Part shown: positions 43,377 through 52,325 of the stretch, piece after piece
How positions within the stretch are numbered: the stretch's first letter is position 1
Layout of the letters: the number at the start of each line of letters is the position of its first letter
Origin: Luteibacter rhizovicinus
GTDB lineage: Bacteria > Pseudomonadota > Gammaproteobacteria > Xanthomonadales > Rhodanobacteraceae
NCBI RefSeq assembly: GCF_004342265.1
Contig: NZ_SMCS01000005.1
Location: forward strand, 310,001-374,000
Length of the DNA stretch: 64,000 nucleotides
Direction of reading: 5' to 3'
The notes under the pieces: model-generated
What the model was told of the DNA's origin: nothing
The model's input: the letters and a program-made list of their open reading frames with translations, nothing else
Databases searched by the model: none
Translations under genes and position numbers: made by a program

Positions 43377-44986
43377 GCTCGACCACCCCCGTCCCGCCAC
43401 AAGGCAGTTTTGCTCCCCTGCGGCAGATGACCTTCGCGGTCATCTGGATCGCCACGATCCTCGGCAACACCGGCAGCTTCATGCGGGATGTCGCCAGCTC
43501 GTGGCTGGTCACCGATCTGGGTGGCGGTCCCGCGGCGGTGGCGATGATCCAGGCGGCGGGAACGCTGCCCGTCTTCCTTCTGGCGATTCCCGCGGGCGTA
43601 CTCTCCGACATCCTCGATCGCCGCCGCTTCCTGCTGGTTGTGCAGTTATGCCTGGCCGTGCTGAGCGGCACGTTGATGGTGCTGTCGCATCAGGGCCTGC
43701 TTACGATCCAGATACTGGTCACCGTCACGTTTCTTGGCGGCGTATGCGCCGCGCTGGTGGGACCCACGTGGCAGTCGATCGTGCCCGAGCTGGTGCCGCC
43801 ATCGGATCTGAAGAACGCGGTGGGGCTGAATTCCCTTGGCGTGAATATCGCGCGTTCGATCGGCCCGGCGGCCGGTGGTGTGCTACTGGCGAGTATCGGT
43901 GCCGCATTTACCTACGGTGCGGACGTCAGCAGCGATCTGCTCGTCGCGGCCGCACTGCTGTGGTGGCGCAGATCGAAGAAAGCCGACAACGCTTTGCCCG
44001 AACATTTCCTGGGCGCATTCCGCGCAGGCATCCGGTACACCCGTGCCAGTCGCGAACTCCATCGCGTTCTTCTTCGCGCCGCCGTGTTCTTCCTCTTCGT
44101 CAGTTGCGTCTGGGCGCTGCTGCCGTTGATCGCGCGCGACGTCCTGCATGGCGGGGCGAGTTTTTACGGCGTACTGCTGGGCGCGGTCGGCGCCGGTGCG
44201 ATTGGTGGTGCGGTCCTCTTGCCCCGGGTCCGCCAGCGTCTGACCGCGGATCACCTGTTGCTCGCCGCGTCGGTCATTTCCGCTCTTGCCATGCTGGTGC
44301 TGGCCCTCGGGCCACCGAAGTGGGTCGCCATCGTTGCGCTGCTTGGACTGGGCGGGGCCTGGATCACGGCACTGACGACACTGAACGGCGTCGCCCAGTC
44401 GATCCTTCCCAACTGGGTCCGTGGCCGCGGTCTGGCCGTCTATCTGACGGTGTTCAACGGCGCGATGGCCGCCGGCAGTCTTGGCTGGGGTGCGCTGGCC
44501 CAGTCGATTGGCGTGACCTCCGCGCTATGGATTGGCGCCGCCGCCGTGGTCGTGGCCGCGCTGGCGACCTATGCGTTGACGTTGCCCGCCAGCGAAGTGG
44601 ATCTCACCTCGTCCAATCAATGGCCCGAGCCGTTACTGATCGATCCGGTCGCCAACGATCGCGGCCCCGTGCTTATCCAGGTGGAATACACGATCGCCCG
44701 CGAGGACCTGACCGCTTTCGTGGCTGCGCTGGTCCGGCTGTCCGACGAACGTCGTCGCGATGGCGCATACGCCTGGGGCCTGACCCAGGACACCGCGGAC
44801 CCGGAGCACGTCGTGGAATGGTTCATGGTCGAATCGTGGGCGGAGCATTTACGGCAGCACCACCGGTTCTCCAACGCCGGCGCGGATCTTCAGCGCGAAG
44901 CCACGCGTTTCCACAAGGGCGACGCACCCAAAGTGACGCACTTGCTCGCGATCGACCGTACACAAGCCGCCTTCCAGCCATCCTGA
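43373..44986 (+). CDS. MFS exporter (EntS/MFS_3 type) with C-terminal alpha/beta domain
   Basis: A 537-residue transporter. GTG at 43373 is preceded by AAGGAG at 43358 and overlaps the DoxX stop (GTGA). About eleven to twelve hydrophobic segments are present, with IPAGVLSDILDRRRFLLVVQ in the loop 2-3 region, typical for the PF05977 group of which the enterobactin exporter EntS is a member. After about residue 410 there is a soluble part of roughly 100 residues, RGPVLIQVEYTIAREDL... to ...THLLAIDRTQ, resembling the dimeric alpha/beta-barrel domain often fused to these transporters. Export of a small organic compound is likely; the compound is unknown. Confidence 0.85.
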   Translation: MSSTTPVPPQGSFAPLRQMTFAVIWIATILGNTGSFMRDVASSWLVTDLGGGPAAVAMIQAAGTLPVFLLAIPAGVLSDILDRRRFLLVVQLCLAVLSGTLMVLSHQGLLTIQILVTVTFLGGVCAALVGPTWQSIVPELVPPSDLKNAVGLNSLGVNIARSIGPAAGGVLLASIGAAFTYGADVSSDLLVAAALLWWRRSKKADNALPEHFLGAFRAGIRYTRASRELHRVLLRAAVFFLFVSCVWALLPLIARDVLHGGASFYGVLLGAVGAGAIGGAVLLPRVRQRLTADHLLLAASVISALAMLVLALGPPKWVAIVALLGLGGAWITALTTLNGVAQSILPNWVRGRGLAVYLTVFNGAMAAGSLGWGALAQSIGVTSALWIGAAAVVVAALATYALTLPASEVDLTSSNQWPEPLLIDPVANDRGPVLIQVEYTIAREDLTAFVAALVRLSDERRRDGAYAWGLTQDTADPEHVVEWFMVESWAEHLRQHHRFSNAGADLQREATRFHKGDAPKVTHLLAIDRTQAAFQPS

Positions 44987-45020
44987 ATCATTCACTCCAC
45001 CCCAGAAACGAGGCGTCAGC

Positions 45021-45923
45021 ATGAACGCAGCTTTCTCCACTATTCGCCGCAGTGCGTTCGTCATCGCGTTGCTTTCGGTGTCGGCATTCGCGGCAGCGGC
45101 GCAGACGCCGCCCGTGGCAGTCAGTCCGCAGTACGACACCACGCATGTTTACGTTGCGCCCGATAAGGTCGACGCCTTCGTGGCGAGCTTTGCCGCCACC
45201 TTCGACGGCCACTCCACCAAACAGTCGGTGGCGACGGTGACACCGACACCAAGCAGCACATCGACGCAGCTGCTTTTCACGCCGGCGGGGACGTTGTCCA
45301 TCTTTGGCTTCAGGACTCCCGTCCCTTATCCGTTTGGACTGGAACGAACGGGCTACCTGGTCAAGGACATGGATCAGGCGGTGGAGGCCGCGCGCGCAAA
45401 CGGCGCGGAAGTCATCGTGGCATCATTCCCCGATCCTATCGGACGGGATGCGGTGATCCGCTGGCCTGGCGGCGTCACGATGCAGTTGTACTGGCACACC
45501 GCGATTCCTTCCTACGAACCGCTGAAAACGGTTCCCGAGAATCGCGTCTACGTCTCGCCCGATGCGGCGAATGCTTTCGTCAAAGGATTTATCGGCTTCT
45601 CGCATGGCCACGTGGTCAGCGACGTGGCCAAGGCGCCTGGCAGCGAAATCGGACGGCCGGATGCGACGTACCGCCGCATTCGCATCGAATCGGATTTCGG
45701 CAAGATGGTCGTCCTGGTGACCGACGGTCATCTGCCGTATCCGTACGGTTATGAAATGACCGGCTATCAGGTCGACGATGTCGCGAAGACGCTGAAGCGT
45801 GCCTCCGCCGCGGGCGCGAGCGTTCTGGCGGGGCCGTATTCCGCCGATCGCCGCGATGCCGCCATCGTGCAGTTTCCCGGCGGATACATCGCGGAAGTGC
45901 ATGCGCTGACAACCACACCGTAA
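45021..45923 (+). CDS. Exported tandem VOC (glyoxalase-like) protein
   Basis: A 300-residue protein with a signal peptide (RRSAFVIALLSVSAFAAA) and two glyoxalase-like halves of about 130 residues each. Both halves have the beta-alpha-beta-beta-beta core: TGYLVKDMDQAVEAARANGA in the first and TGYQVDDVAKTLKRASAAGA in the second, each followed by a segment with GRDAVIRWPGG or RRDAAIVQFPGG. The conserved metal ligands of catalytic VOC enzymes are not clearly retained, so it may bind rather than convert a ligand. It lies after the MFS exporter on the same strand. Confidence 0.78.
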   Translation: MNAAFSTIRRSAFVIALLSVSAFAAAAQTPPVAVSPQYDTTHVYVAPDKVDAFVASFAATFDGHSTKQSVATVTPTPSSTSTQLLFTPAGTLSIFGFRTPVPYPFGLERTGYLVKDMDQAVEAARANGAEVIVASFPDPIGRDAVIRWPGGVTMQLYWHTAIPSYEPLKTVPENRVYVSPDAANAFVKGFIGFSHGHVVSDVAKAPGSEIGRPDATYRRIRIESDFGKMVVLVTDGHLPYPYGYEMTGYQVDDVAKTLKRASAAGASVLAGPYSADRRDAAIVQFPGGYIAEVHALTTTP

Positions 45924-46063
45924 GCATGTCCGGACTTTAGTGAGACGATCGTCCGACAATCGTTCAAGCACGCGGTTTAACTGCAATACGGAAGCGGCGC
46001 GTGACATCACCATCGATAGCACATCCTTCGTATCGTGCGGAGGCGCTTCGATTCGGGTGTCCG

Positions 46064-46821
46064 ATGAAATGTCTCAAACATCTTCTCGTTCTGCTTTCGC
46101 TGCCACTGTCCTGTCTGAGCCTGAATCTTTCGGCGGCACCGGCCCCCGTGCAAGCCGCGCAGGTTCGCACGCAAGGGCCGGGCTTTTATCGCATGATGCT
46201 CGGCGACCTCGAAATCACCGCGTTGCTGGACGGCACCCATCCCTTTCAGGCGGATGCCCTGTTGATCGACGTTTCGCGGCAGCAGGTGGACAGCCTTCTG
46301 GCGCAGGACCATCTTTCGTCGCCGGTTGATGGTTCGATCAATGCGTTTCTAAGGCCGATGCGGAGTTCTGGTTGAGTCCGGCCAACGAGAGCAGGGTGCC
46401 CGGCATCCTGTTGTCGATGTTTACCGGAGCGATGGATTCGTTGCGACCGTACATCGCGCAGGGGAAACTCAAAACGTTCGATACCGATGGCGAGATCGTT
46501 CCCGGCATACATGCTATGGCCACGCCGGGTCACACGCCGGGACACACCACGTATGTCGTGACCAGCAATGGCGAGAAGCTGATGGCCTGGGGCGACATCG
46601 TGCATGTAGCCGCGGTCCAGCTTGCCCATCCCGAGGCATCCATCCGCTACGACAGCGACGACGCGGTGGCGGCCACGGAACGCGAAAAGGTCTTCGCCGA
46701 CGCGGCGCGGCAGGGCTACTGGATCGCCGCCGCGCACATTTCCTTCCCTGGCCTGGGTCATCTGCGCCAGTCCTCCAACGGGTTCGTCTGGGTACCGATC
46801 AACTACACCCGCACTCCCTGA
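46064..46821 (+). pseudogene. Broken MBL-fold hydrolase gene (internal deletion and frameshift)
   Basis: The first frame starts at 46064 with a signal peptide and matches the intact paralogue at 47618 through PGFYRMMLG and up to NAF, then runs into a stop at about 46375. The second frame picks up at about 46352 with KADAEFWLSPANES, matching the paralogue's KAEADYWLNPANKD, and continues to TPGHTPGH and the C-terminus at 46821. Relative to the intact copy about 70 codons are missing, roughly 214 bases, a length not divisible by three. The missing part includes the HLHVDH zinc motif, so even a read-through product would be inactive as a hydrolase. Confidence 0.85.
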
Positions 46822-46847
46822 TTTTTCCATACACATCAAGAGAATTT

Positions 46848-47618
46848 ATGAAGAACTTCATTCTTGCGACGGCCCTGGCCGCCGGCATGCTGACGGCAAC
46901 GACGTCCGGAGCCGCACCAGCCAAAAGCGATGTAACCGTCGTACTCGTACACGGTGCCTGGGCGGACGGATCGAGCTGGAACAAGGTTATCCCGCTGCTT
47001 CAGGCCAAGGGCATCGACGTACTCGTGGTACAGAACCCGTTGACGTCGCTCGCCGACGACGTGGCCGCGACACAGCGGACGATGGCTTCCGCCAAAGGTA
47101 AGATCGTGCTGGTCGGCCATAGCTGGGCCGGTACCGTTATCACCGAAGCGGGCAGCGATCCACGCGTTACCGCCCTGGTCTACGTGGCCGCGTTCGCGAA
47201 CAACGACGGCCAGAGCGCCGGCGAGCTGGTCAACAGCTATCCCAAGACGCCAGCACTCGCGACCATCCGCGACGACGGGCACGGCTTCCTTTACCAGACG
47301 GCGGACGGCGTGCGGGACAACTTCGCTCCCGACCTGCCGAAGAGCGAGTCGCAGGTGATGGCCGTCACGCAGGGTGCACTCGCGGCAAGCACCTTCGGCG
47401 ACAAGGTGACCAAGGCAGCGTGGAAAGCAAAGCCCACCTGGTACGTCGTGTCCGCCGACGATCGCGTGATCAATCCGCAGATGGAGCGCGACAGTGCGAA
47501 GCTGATGAAAGCAAAGACGACGGTGCTGGCATCGAGCCATGTTTCGTTGCTTTCGCATCCGAAGGAAGTGGCCGCCGTCATCGAAGATACCGTGAAGACC
47601 GTGAGTGAGAATCCGTGA
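46848..47618 (+). CDS. Exported alpha/beta hydrolase
   Basis: A 256-residue hydrolase with a signal peptide (MKNFILATALAAGMLTATTS). The fold markers VVLVHGAWADGSSW (oxyanion region) and the nucleophile elbow VGHSWAGT with Ser92 are clear; Asp205 in SADDRVI and His231 (or His237) complete a triad. The sequence resembles esterase/hydrolase members with short caps, such as those related to the salicylate-type or signalling hydrolases. It lies between the broken and intact MBL genes and its stop overlaps the next start (TGATG). Confidence 0.88.
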   Translation: MKNFILATALAAGMLTATTSGAAPAKSDVTVVLVHGAWADGSSWNKVIPLLQAKGIDVLVVQNPLTSLADDVAATQRTMASAKGKIVLVGHSWAGTVITEAGSDPRVTALVYVAAFANNDGQSAGELVNSYPKTPALATIRDDGHGFLYQTADGVRDNFAPDLPKSESQVMAVTQGALAASTFGDKVTKAAWKAKPTWYVVSADDRVINPQMERDSAKLMKAKTTVLASSHVSLLSHPKEVAAVIEDTVKTVSENP

Positions 47619-48598
47619 TGAAAAGCCTCCATATTTCCCGCCGTACCCTTTGCGCACTGGTTGCATTGGCATTCGCCGCTTCCGCGGCACCCGTATACGC
47701 GACGGCCCCCATGATGCAGAGGCAGGCCCCGGGCTTCTATCGCATGATGCTCGGCAACGACGAGATCATTGCGCTGTCCGATGGCACCTTCGACCTGCCA
47801 ACCGACAAACTGCTTGTCGCGCCGGACCCGAAGCGCATGGCAACCCTGCTGGCGCGTGCGCACGACGGAACGGCGGTCGAAACGACCGTGAACGCGTTCC
47901 TGGTCAACACGGGTTCGAAGTTGATCCTGATCGATACGGGAAGCGCGGAATTGCTCGGTCCGACGCTGGGCAAGGTGCTCGATAACCTTCGGGCAGCCGG
48001 TTACCAGCCCGAACAGGTCGATGAAGTACTCATCACCCATTTACATGTCGACCACGTGGGCGGCCTGCTGAACAACGGCAAGCCCAGCTTCCCGAATGCG
48101 ACGGTACGCGTGAGCAAAGCCGAGGCGGACTACTGGCTGAATCCGGCAAATAAGGACAAAGCACCCGAGTCGGTGAGGTCGGGTTTCGTCGGGGCGGCTG
48201 CGGCTCTCAAGCCGTATATCGACGCCGGGCGTTTCAAGACGTTCTCGGGCGCCGCCGTGCTCGAGCCGGGCATCACCGCCGTGGCCTCGCCCGGACACAC
48301 GCCGGGGCATGTGTCCTATCGGGTCGAAAGCCAGGGTAAGACGATGCTGTTCTGGGGTGACCTCGTGCATGTCGCCGACGTCCAGTTCGCGGCTCCCGCG
48401 ATCACCATCGCTTTCGATTCGGACCAGCCGGCAGCTCGTTCGGCTCGCACAGCGGCATATGCGGACGCTGCCCGCAAGGGCTACTGGGTGGCGGGCGCGC
48501 ATCTTCCGTTTCCGGGCATCGGACACGTCGAGTCGACGTCCGGCGGCAATGTGTGGGCACCCGTGGCGTGGTCGGAGAACCGAGCTGCCGGGCCGTGA
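47618..48598 (+). CDS. MBL-fold metallohydrolase
   Basis: A 326-residue exported enzyme with signal residues up to about 30 (VYATA). The zinc site has HLHVDHVGG with His141, His143, Asp145 and His146, then ASPGHTPGH and FWGDLVHVADVQF supply the later ligands, as in quorum-quenching lactonases and related hydrolases. It is the intact paralogue of the broken gene at 46064 and is translationally coupled to the alpha/beta hydrolase (TGATG; GTG at 47615 is an alternative start). A lactone-cleaving role is possible but unproven. Confidence 0.9.
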   Translation: MKSLHISRRTLCALVALAFAASAAPVYATAPMMQRQAPGFYRMMLGNDEIIALSDGTFDLPTDKLLVAPDPKRMATLLARAHDGTAVETTVNAFLVNTGSKLILIDTGSAELLGPTLGKVLDNLRAAGYQPEQVDEVLITHLHVDHVGGLLNNGKPSFPNATVRVSKAEADYWLNPANKDKAPESVRSGFVGAAAALKPYIDAGRFKTFSGAAVLEPGITAVASPGHTPGHVSYRVESQGKTMLFWGDLVHVADVQFAAPAITIAFDSDQPAARSARTAAYADAARKGYWVAGAHLPFPGIGHVESTSGGNVWAPVAWSENRAAGP

Positions 48599-48617
48599 TT
48601 CCCGTGATTCGTAAGGC

Positions 48618-49256
48618 CTAGCCGATGATGCCGCGACTGAGGGCGATGGTGATCGCGTGGGTACGATTGCTTGCCGACAGCTTGCTCATGATGCGGGCCA
48701 TATGATCTTTCACCGTCTGGTCCGAGATCCGGAGCTGTCGCGCAATGACCTTGTTCGACAGCCCGCTGGATACGCCGCGTAGCACGTCCACCTCGCGTGG
48801 CGACAGAAGATCGTCACCGAGGTGCTCGGCGATATCCTGGGCGACCTCGGACGAAATGCGATGCTGTCCCTGGTGCACGGAGCGGATGGTGTCGATCAGT
48901 TCTTCGCGCAGCGCGCTCTTGAGGAGGTAACCGCTGGCACCGGCCAGAAGGGCCCGCCGCGCATGCGCATCGCCACGATAAGTGGTCAGGACGACAATAC
49001 GCGCGGCGGGAAACTCCCCGCGGATAGCGGCGATCACTTCCGCGCCGCCCAGGTCGGGCATGCGCAGGTCCATCAACGTGATATCCGGCATCAGGCTCCG
49101 GAACAGGTCGATACCCTCGGCGCCGGTCGATGCCTGGCCCACCACTTCCATATCGTCATGCAACTCAATTAGTGCCGCGATACCGGCACTGAGCAAGGGA
49201 TGGTCGTCGACGGACAGAACCCGGATGCGCCGTTGCGAAGGTGCGGGATCGTTCAT
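48618..49256 (-). CDS. NarL/FixJ-type response regulator
   Basis: A 212-residue response regulator. The receiver has the acidic pair Asp17-Asp18, the phospho-acceptor Asp63 in TLMDLRMPDLGG, the Thr in VVLTTYR and the Lys in LLKSAL. The output domain is LuxR-type: LSPREVDVLRGVSSGLSNKV then LRISDQTVKDHMARIMSKL. The start at 49256 is taken because the receiver begins just after it; 49316 is also open. No kinase is adjacent. The sensor kinase at 37183 belongs to the HisKA_3 class that pairs with such regulators. Confidence 0.9.
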   Translation of the reverse strand: MNDPAPSQRRIRVLSVDDHPLLSAGIAALIELHDDMEVVGQASTGAEGIDLFRSLMPDITLMDLRMPDLGGAEVIAAIRGEFPAARIVVLTTYRGDAHARRALLAGASGYLLKSALREELIDTIRSVHQGQHRISSEVAQDIAEHLGDDLLSPREVDVLRGVSSGLSNKVIARQLRISDQTVKDHMARIMSKLSASNRTHAITIALSRGIIG

Positions 49257-49348
49257 GGCAAGGTCTACCGGCAACCCGATCGCGCGGCGCAAATCGGCCG
49301 CGCGATCAGGATACATCAGGCCCGTCGTCGATCATGAACACCTGCCGG

Positions 49349-50782
49349 TTACCACGAATACTTGAACTCCACGCCCAGGTAATTGCTGTCGTGTCCACCG
49401 GCGCGCTCGAGCGCGGGACCGATCCGGTAGTGCACGGCTTCCAGCGCCAGAGTGAGGTCGGCACGCGCAAGCCAGTCGATGCGCAGCTGACCATACGCGC
49501 CCGTGTAGCGGCCAGGTTCGCCGGCTGTACGCGCTACGGGGATGTTGGGTTGGACATAGACCGCATCCGCGGTGGTCATGCGCCACAGGAAGCCGACGGC
49601 GGCCATGATGGTCAGGCCGGCGCGCGGCTTGACCGTCACGGACGGTTTAACGTGAATGAGATTCGTGTAACCCGTGTAACCGCCCAGGTTGAAGTAGTAG
49701 CCGTTGGGAAACAGCGGATTGAACGTATTCAGTTCGCCGTCGTGCGGATGGCGATCGCCCGATGCCGCATCGGCCTGCAGTCCCAGTCGCGGTGTCCAGG
49801 GACCATCGATCGAGTAACCGCCACGGGCGCCTATGGCCCACGCATGAACGGAATCGGATCCGACGCTGCCGTTCTGCAGCATGGACTCCAGATCCCAGTC
49901 GACCTTACCCACCTTGCCGGCATAGCGAACGTCGTAAATGTTCCGGCGCTCGCGACCTTTCGCATCCAGATACGACGCATCGTCGAGCAGCCATCGCGAG
50001 TAGAAGGCCGATAGTTCTCCGGCATTCTTCAGCTGCCGTTCGACACGCAGACCGCCGTACTGGAACCGGCGATTCGAGTAATCGTCGAATGTATGTTCGT
50101 CGCGGTACTGGACGGGATGGCTCCAGAAGCCGATGAGCCGCCAGGGACCGATGGTGTAGTTGCCCCACAACGCATCGAAAGCCTGGCGAACGTTCGGGCC
50201 GTCGCGCGCGGATACGAAGCGCTGCAGATCGAAGCTCATTTCCTGACGACCCAGCCGGAGTTTGAGCTCGCCGGGGCCCAGGTCGGCGACATAGGCGATA
50301 AACGCCTGTTCGACATCCAGACGATCGTGATCCGCCGGACCCGGCAAAGCCTTGTCGACGGTGCGCGCATCTTCCAACTGCGTAAACCATTGCCAGTGCT
50401 CGTTCGGACGAAAGTCCACATGCACCTGCTTGCGATCGATCAGCCATCCGTCGGCACCGCGTGCGGTCGTACCGAACGACGGCGACGCGTTGTACTCGAA
50501 GCGCTCGCGTATTGTCGCGCCCAGCGAAAGATACGACTGCGGGTCGGTATCGCTGAGAGAGATGTACTTGAGACTGTCTCCCGCCTGCCGTGGCACCTGC
50601 GGATCGGCGAGCACCGACCAGTCTTCCTGCCAGCGATTGCTCATGATCGCCGGACGTGCGGGTCCGGCCGATGCCGTTTGCGCGGACGCGGGTAACGATG
50701 CCGTGGCAAGGACGAGGCCAGCCAGGGTCGAGGCCGCCAGCCGTTTCAGCGCCACCGGCTGTTTGTCAGCGGGAACCGGCAT
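49349..50782 (-). CDS. Alginate-export-type outer-membrane porin
   Basis: An outer-membrane beta-barrel of about 477 residues in the alginate export family (PF13372). A signal peptide (LKRLAASTLAGLVLATASLP, cleavage near SAQ-TAS) is followed by an opening typical of the family, SLGATIRERFEYNASPSFG, then many alternating strands with aromatic ends, and it finishes in a C-terminal aromatic (EFKYSW). The start could be 50782 or 50803; both overlap the upstream XapX gene. No other alginate genes are present, so it more likely forms a selective pore for an organic acid or similar. Confidence 0.85.
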   Translation of the reverse strand: MPVPADKQPVALKRLAASTLAGLVLATASLPASAQTASAGPARPAIMSNRWQEDWSVLADPQVPRQAGDSLKYISLSDTDPQSYLSLGATIRERFEYNASPSFGTTARGADGWLIDRKQVHVDFRPNEHWQWFTQLEDARTVDKALPGPADHDRLDVEQAFIAYVADLGPGELKLRLGRQEMSFDLQRFVSARDGPNVRQAFDALWGNYTIGPWRLIGFWSHPVQYRDEHTFDDYSNRRFQYGGLRVERQLKNAGELSAFYSRWLLDDASYLDAKGRERRNIYDVRYAGKVGKVDWDLESMLQNGSVGSDSVHAWAIGARGGYSIDGPWTPRLGLQADAASGDRHPHDGELNTFNPLFPNGYYFNLGGYTGYTNLIHVKPSVTVKPRAGLTIMAAVGFLWRMTTADAVYVQPNIPVARTAGEPGRYTGAYGQLRIDWLARADLTLALEAVHYRIGPALERAGGHDSNYLGVEFKYSW

Positions 50783-51056
50783 CGTTGTTGTCGGCAAGTG
50801 CATCGCTGCTGCGACGGGGGTTTCCGCGCGGCAGTTCGCCAAACACGTGCGGACGTACCTGCTGACGCATCCAGCCAGCCACCGGCGACTGCCCGCTCAG
50901 GTAGTGCCGGGCCAGCGGAGGAATCTGTTCGCCCAGGAGAATGCCCAGCAGACCGATGAGGGCGATGACCGGCGGTGCAGGGGAGCGCACGTTGAGGAGA
51001 CCGTAAATGATGCCGACCAGCAGTCCGACGGCGAGGGATATCAGGTAAATCTTCAT
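50766..51056 (-). CDS. XapX-domain small membrane protein
   Basis: A 96-residue protein with two hydrophobic segments, YLISLAVGLLVGIIYGLLNV and VIALIGLLGILLGEQIPP, typical of the XapX (DUF1427) family: RSPAPPVIALIGLLGILLGE is the family core. The C-terminal third is polar and extends beyond the usual XapX length. It overlaps the start of the porin gene by at least 17 bases. Function unknown. Confidence 0.8.
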   Translation of the reverse strand: MKIYLISLAVGLLVGIIYGLLNVRSPAPPVIALIGLLGILLGEQIPPLARHYLSGQSPVAGWMRQQVRPHVFGELPRGNPRRSSDALADNNDAGSR

Positions 51057-51104
51057 GGGACCCTTCCTGTTTTCAGGCGACGGCCAGTGGCCGTCGCATA
51101 TTTG

Positions 51105-51425
51105 TTATCGGTCGATCTTCAGACCAAGAAGGCGCAGCCCCGCCGGCGTGAGGAGGTCCTGCGTTTCCGGGTGCTCCTTCATATAGGTGGCGACCATCGG
51201 ACACTCGGGCGTTACCCGCCAACCGGCTTCGCGCGCCTGTGTCAGCGACACCCTGATCAGCTGGGTTGCGATGCCCCGACCACGGAAGGCATCGGGGATG
51301 TAGGTACGGATAAACGTCGCGACGCCCTCGGCGAAGGCGTACCGGGTGAATGCCTCGACGCCGTCTACCACGGCAAGAAAGCAGCGGTTCTCGTCGTCAT
51401 GGGTGATAACGATAGGGCCGCTCAT
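51105..51425 (-). CDS. GNAT-family N-acetyltransferase (YjdJ-like)
   Basis: A 106-residue protein, short for the family but matching the YjdJ/GNAT minimal domain. The acetyl-CoA loop is IPDAFRGRGIATQLIRVSLT, and the C-terminal part has CPMVATYMKEHPETQDLL. The start at 51425 follows AAGG in rightward spacing of about seven bases; an upstream frame extending to 51710 lacks support. Substrate is unknown. Confidence 0.85.
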   Translation of the reverse strand: MSGPIVITHDDENRCFLAVVDGVEAFTRYAFAEGVATFIRTYIPDAFRGRGIATQLIRVSLTQAREAGWRVTPECPMVATYMKEHPETQDLLTPAGLRLLGLKIDR

Positions 51426-51502
51426 CGGGTTGCCTTGTCGTTCGTAAAACGCTGCGCTACGAAGGATTCGCCTAGTCTGAGGAAGACTAACGATCCGGGC
51501 GA

Positions 51503-52189
51503 TCAAACTATTGAAGAATGCAATCGCGTTGCGTCTGCGTGCACCGGGAAAAGACGACCAGCCTCGCCCTGACATGCCGCCAGTCGCCATGCGTGCGGCG
51601 TGAGACCGGTCATGCTTTTGAACACGCGGGTAAAGTGGGGCTGGTCGTTGAAACCGCACCGGAGCGCGACGTCCGCAAGCGCATCCTGCGATTCCGACAA
51701 TAGTTGGCAAGCCAGTTCTATGCGTCTGGCGACAAGGAATCTGTGCGGCGTCGATCCGAACGTCAACTTGAACGCACGGGAAAAATGGCCGCGCGACAAC
51801 CGACAGGCGTTCGACAGTTCCTGTGTCGTGATGTTGCTATCCAGGCGCTCCATGATCAGTGCCAAAGCCGCAGTGGCCTGCACCTTGCTCAGGCCGCTGC
51901 GTGGCCTTGGTGGCCGCGCGGCGGGTGCACCGTTCCGTTGCAGGTGCGCACGCAGGGCCAGCTTCAGGTGATGCGCACACTGGCGGCTGTTCTCGTCGTC
52001 GTAGACAGCCAGCGCCGATAACGCGTCCGACAGAAGGCCATGCAGGGCATCCGCCTGGGGCCCGGAGGACTCATGTCCGGGCGTCGCATTGCCCACCGGA
52101 TGGATGGCGACAACCACCCCTGACGAAGGACTGTTTGCAGGGCGCCATGCGGGATCGCCCGCCTGAGTGAAGAAGGCTCTCGAGGCCAT
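51503..52189 (-). CDS. AraC-family transcriptional regulator
   Basis: A 228-residue regulator. The C-terminal HTH is clear: ITTQELSNACRLSRGHFSRAF, then ALADVALRCGFNDQPHFTRV and TGLTPHAW. The N-terminal ~110 residues are short and have no evident ligand-binding fold. It lies upstream of the acetyltransferase/porin group and downstream of the FAD monooxygenase, all on the minus strand. Confidence 0.9.
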   Translation of the reverse strand: MASRAFFTQAGDPAWRPANSPSSGVVVAIHPVGNATPGHESSGPQADALHGLLSDALSALAVYDDENSRQCAHHLKLALRAHLQRNGAPAARPPRPRSGLSKVQATAALALIMERLDSNITTQELSNACRLSRGHFSRAFKLTFGSTPHRFLVARRIELACQLLSESQDALADVALRCGFNDQPHFTRVFKSMTGLTPHAWRLAACQGEAGRLFPVHADATRLHSSIV

Positions 52190-52325
52190 GATGCGCTCCG
52201 TACCGATTCGCTGAGAGAAAGGCTAATCTCTCGTCACCCGGAGGCCATCCCCTGTGCGGAGCTATCTGTCTCCCCTGATTGGGGGGTTGATTCGCGAAGC
52301 GAATCGCCGATCGCCCCGGCAAATG

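Noticed and set aside
43333-45024. Second plus-strand frame of 563 codons
   Set aside because: It overlaps the MFS transporter in another frame, is rich in Arg, Gly and Pro, and has no hydrophobic pattern or domain.
52272-52305. Terminator after the FAD monooxygenase gene
   Set aside because: There are small stems (CCCC/GGGG and GATTCGC/GCGAATC), but on the minus strand they are followed by C-rich sequence, not a T run.
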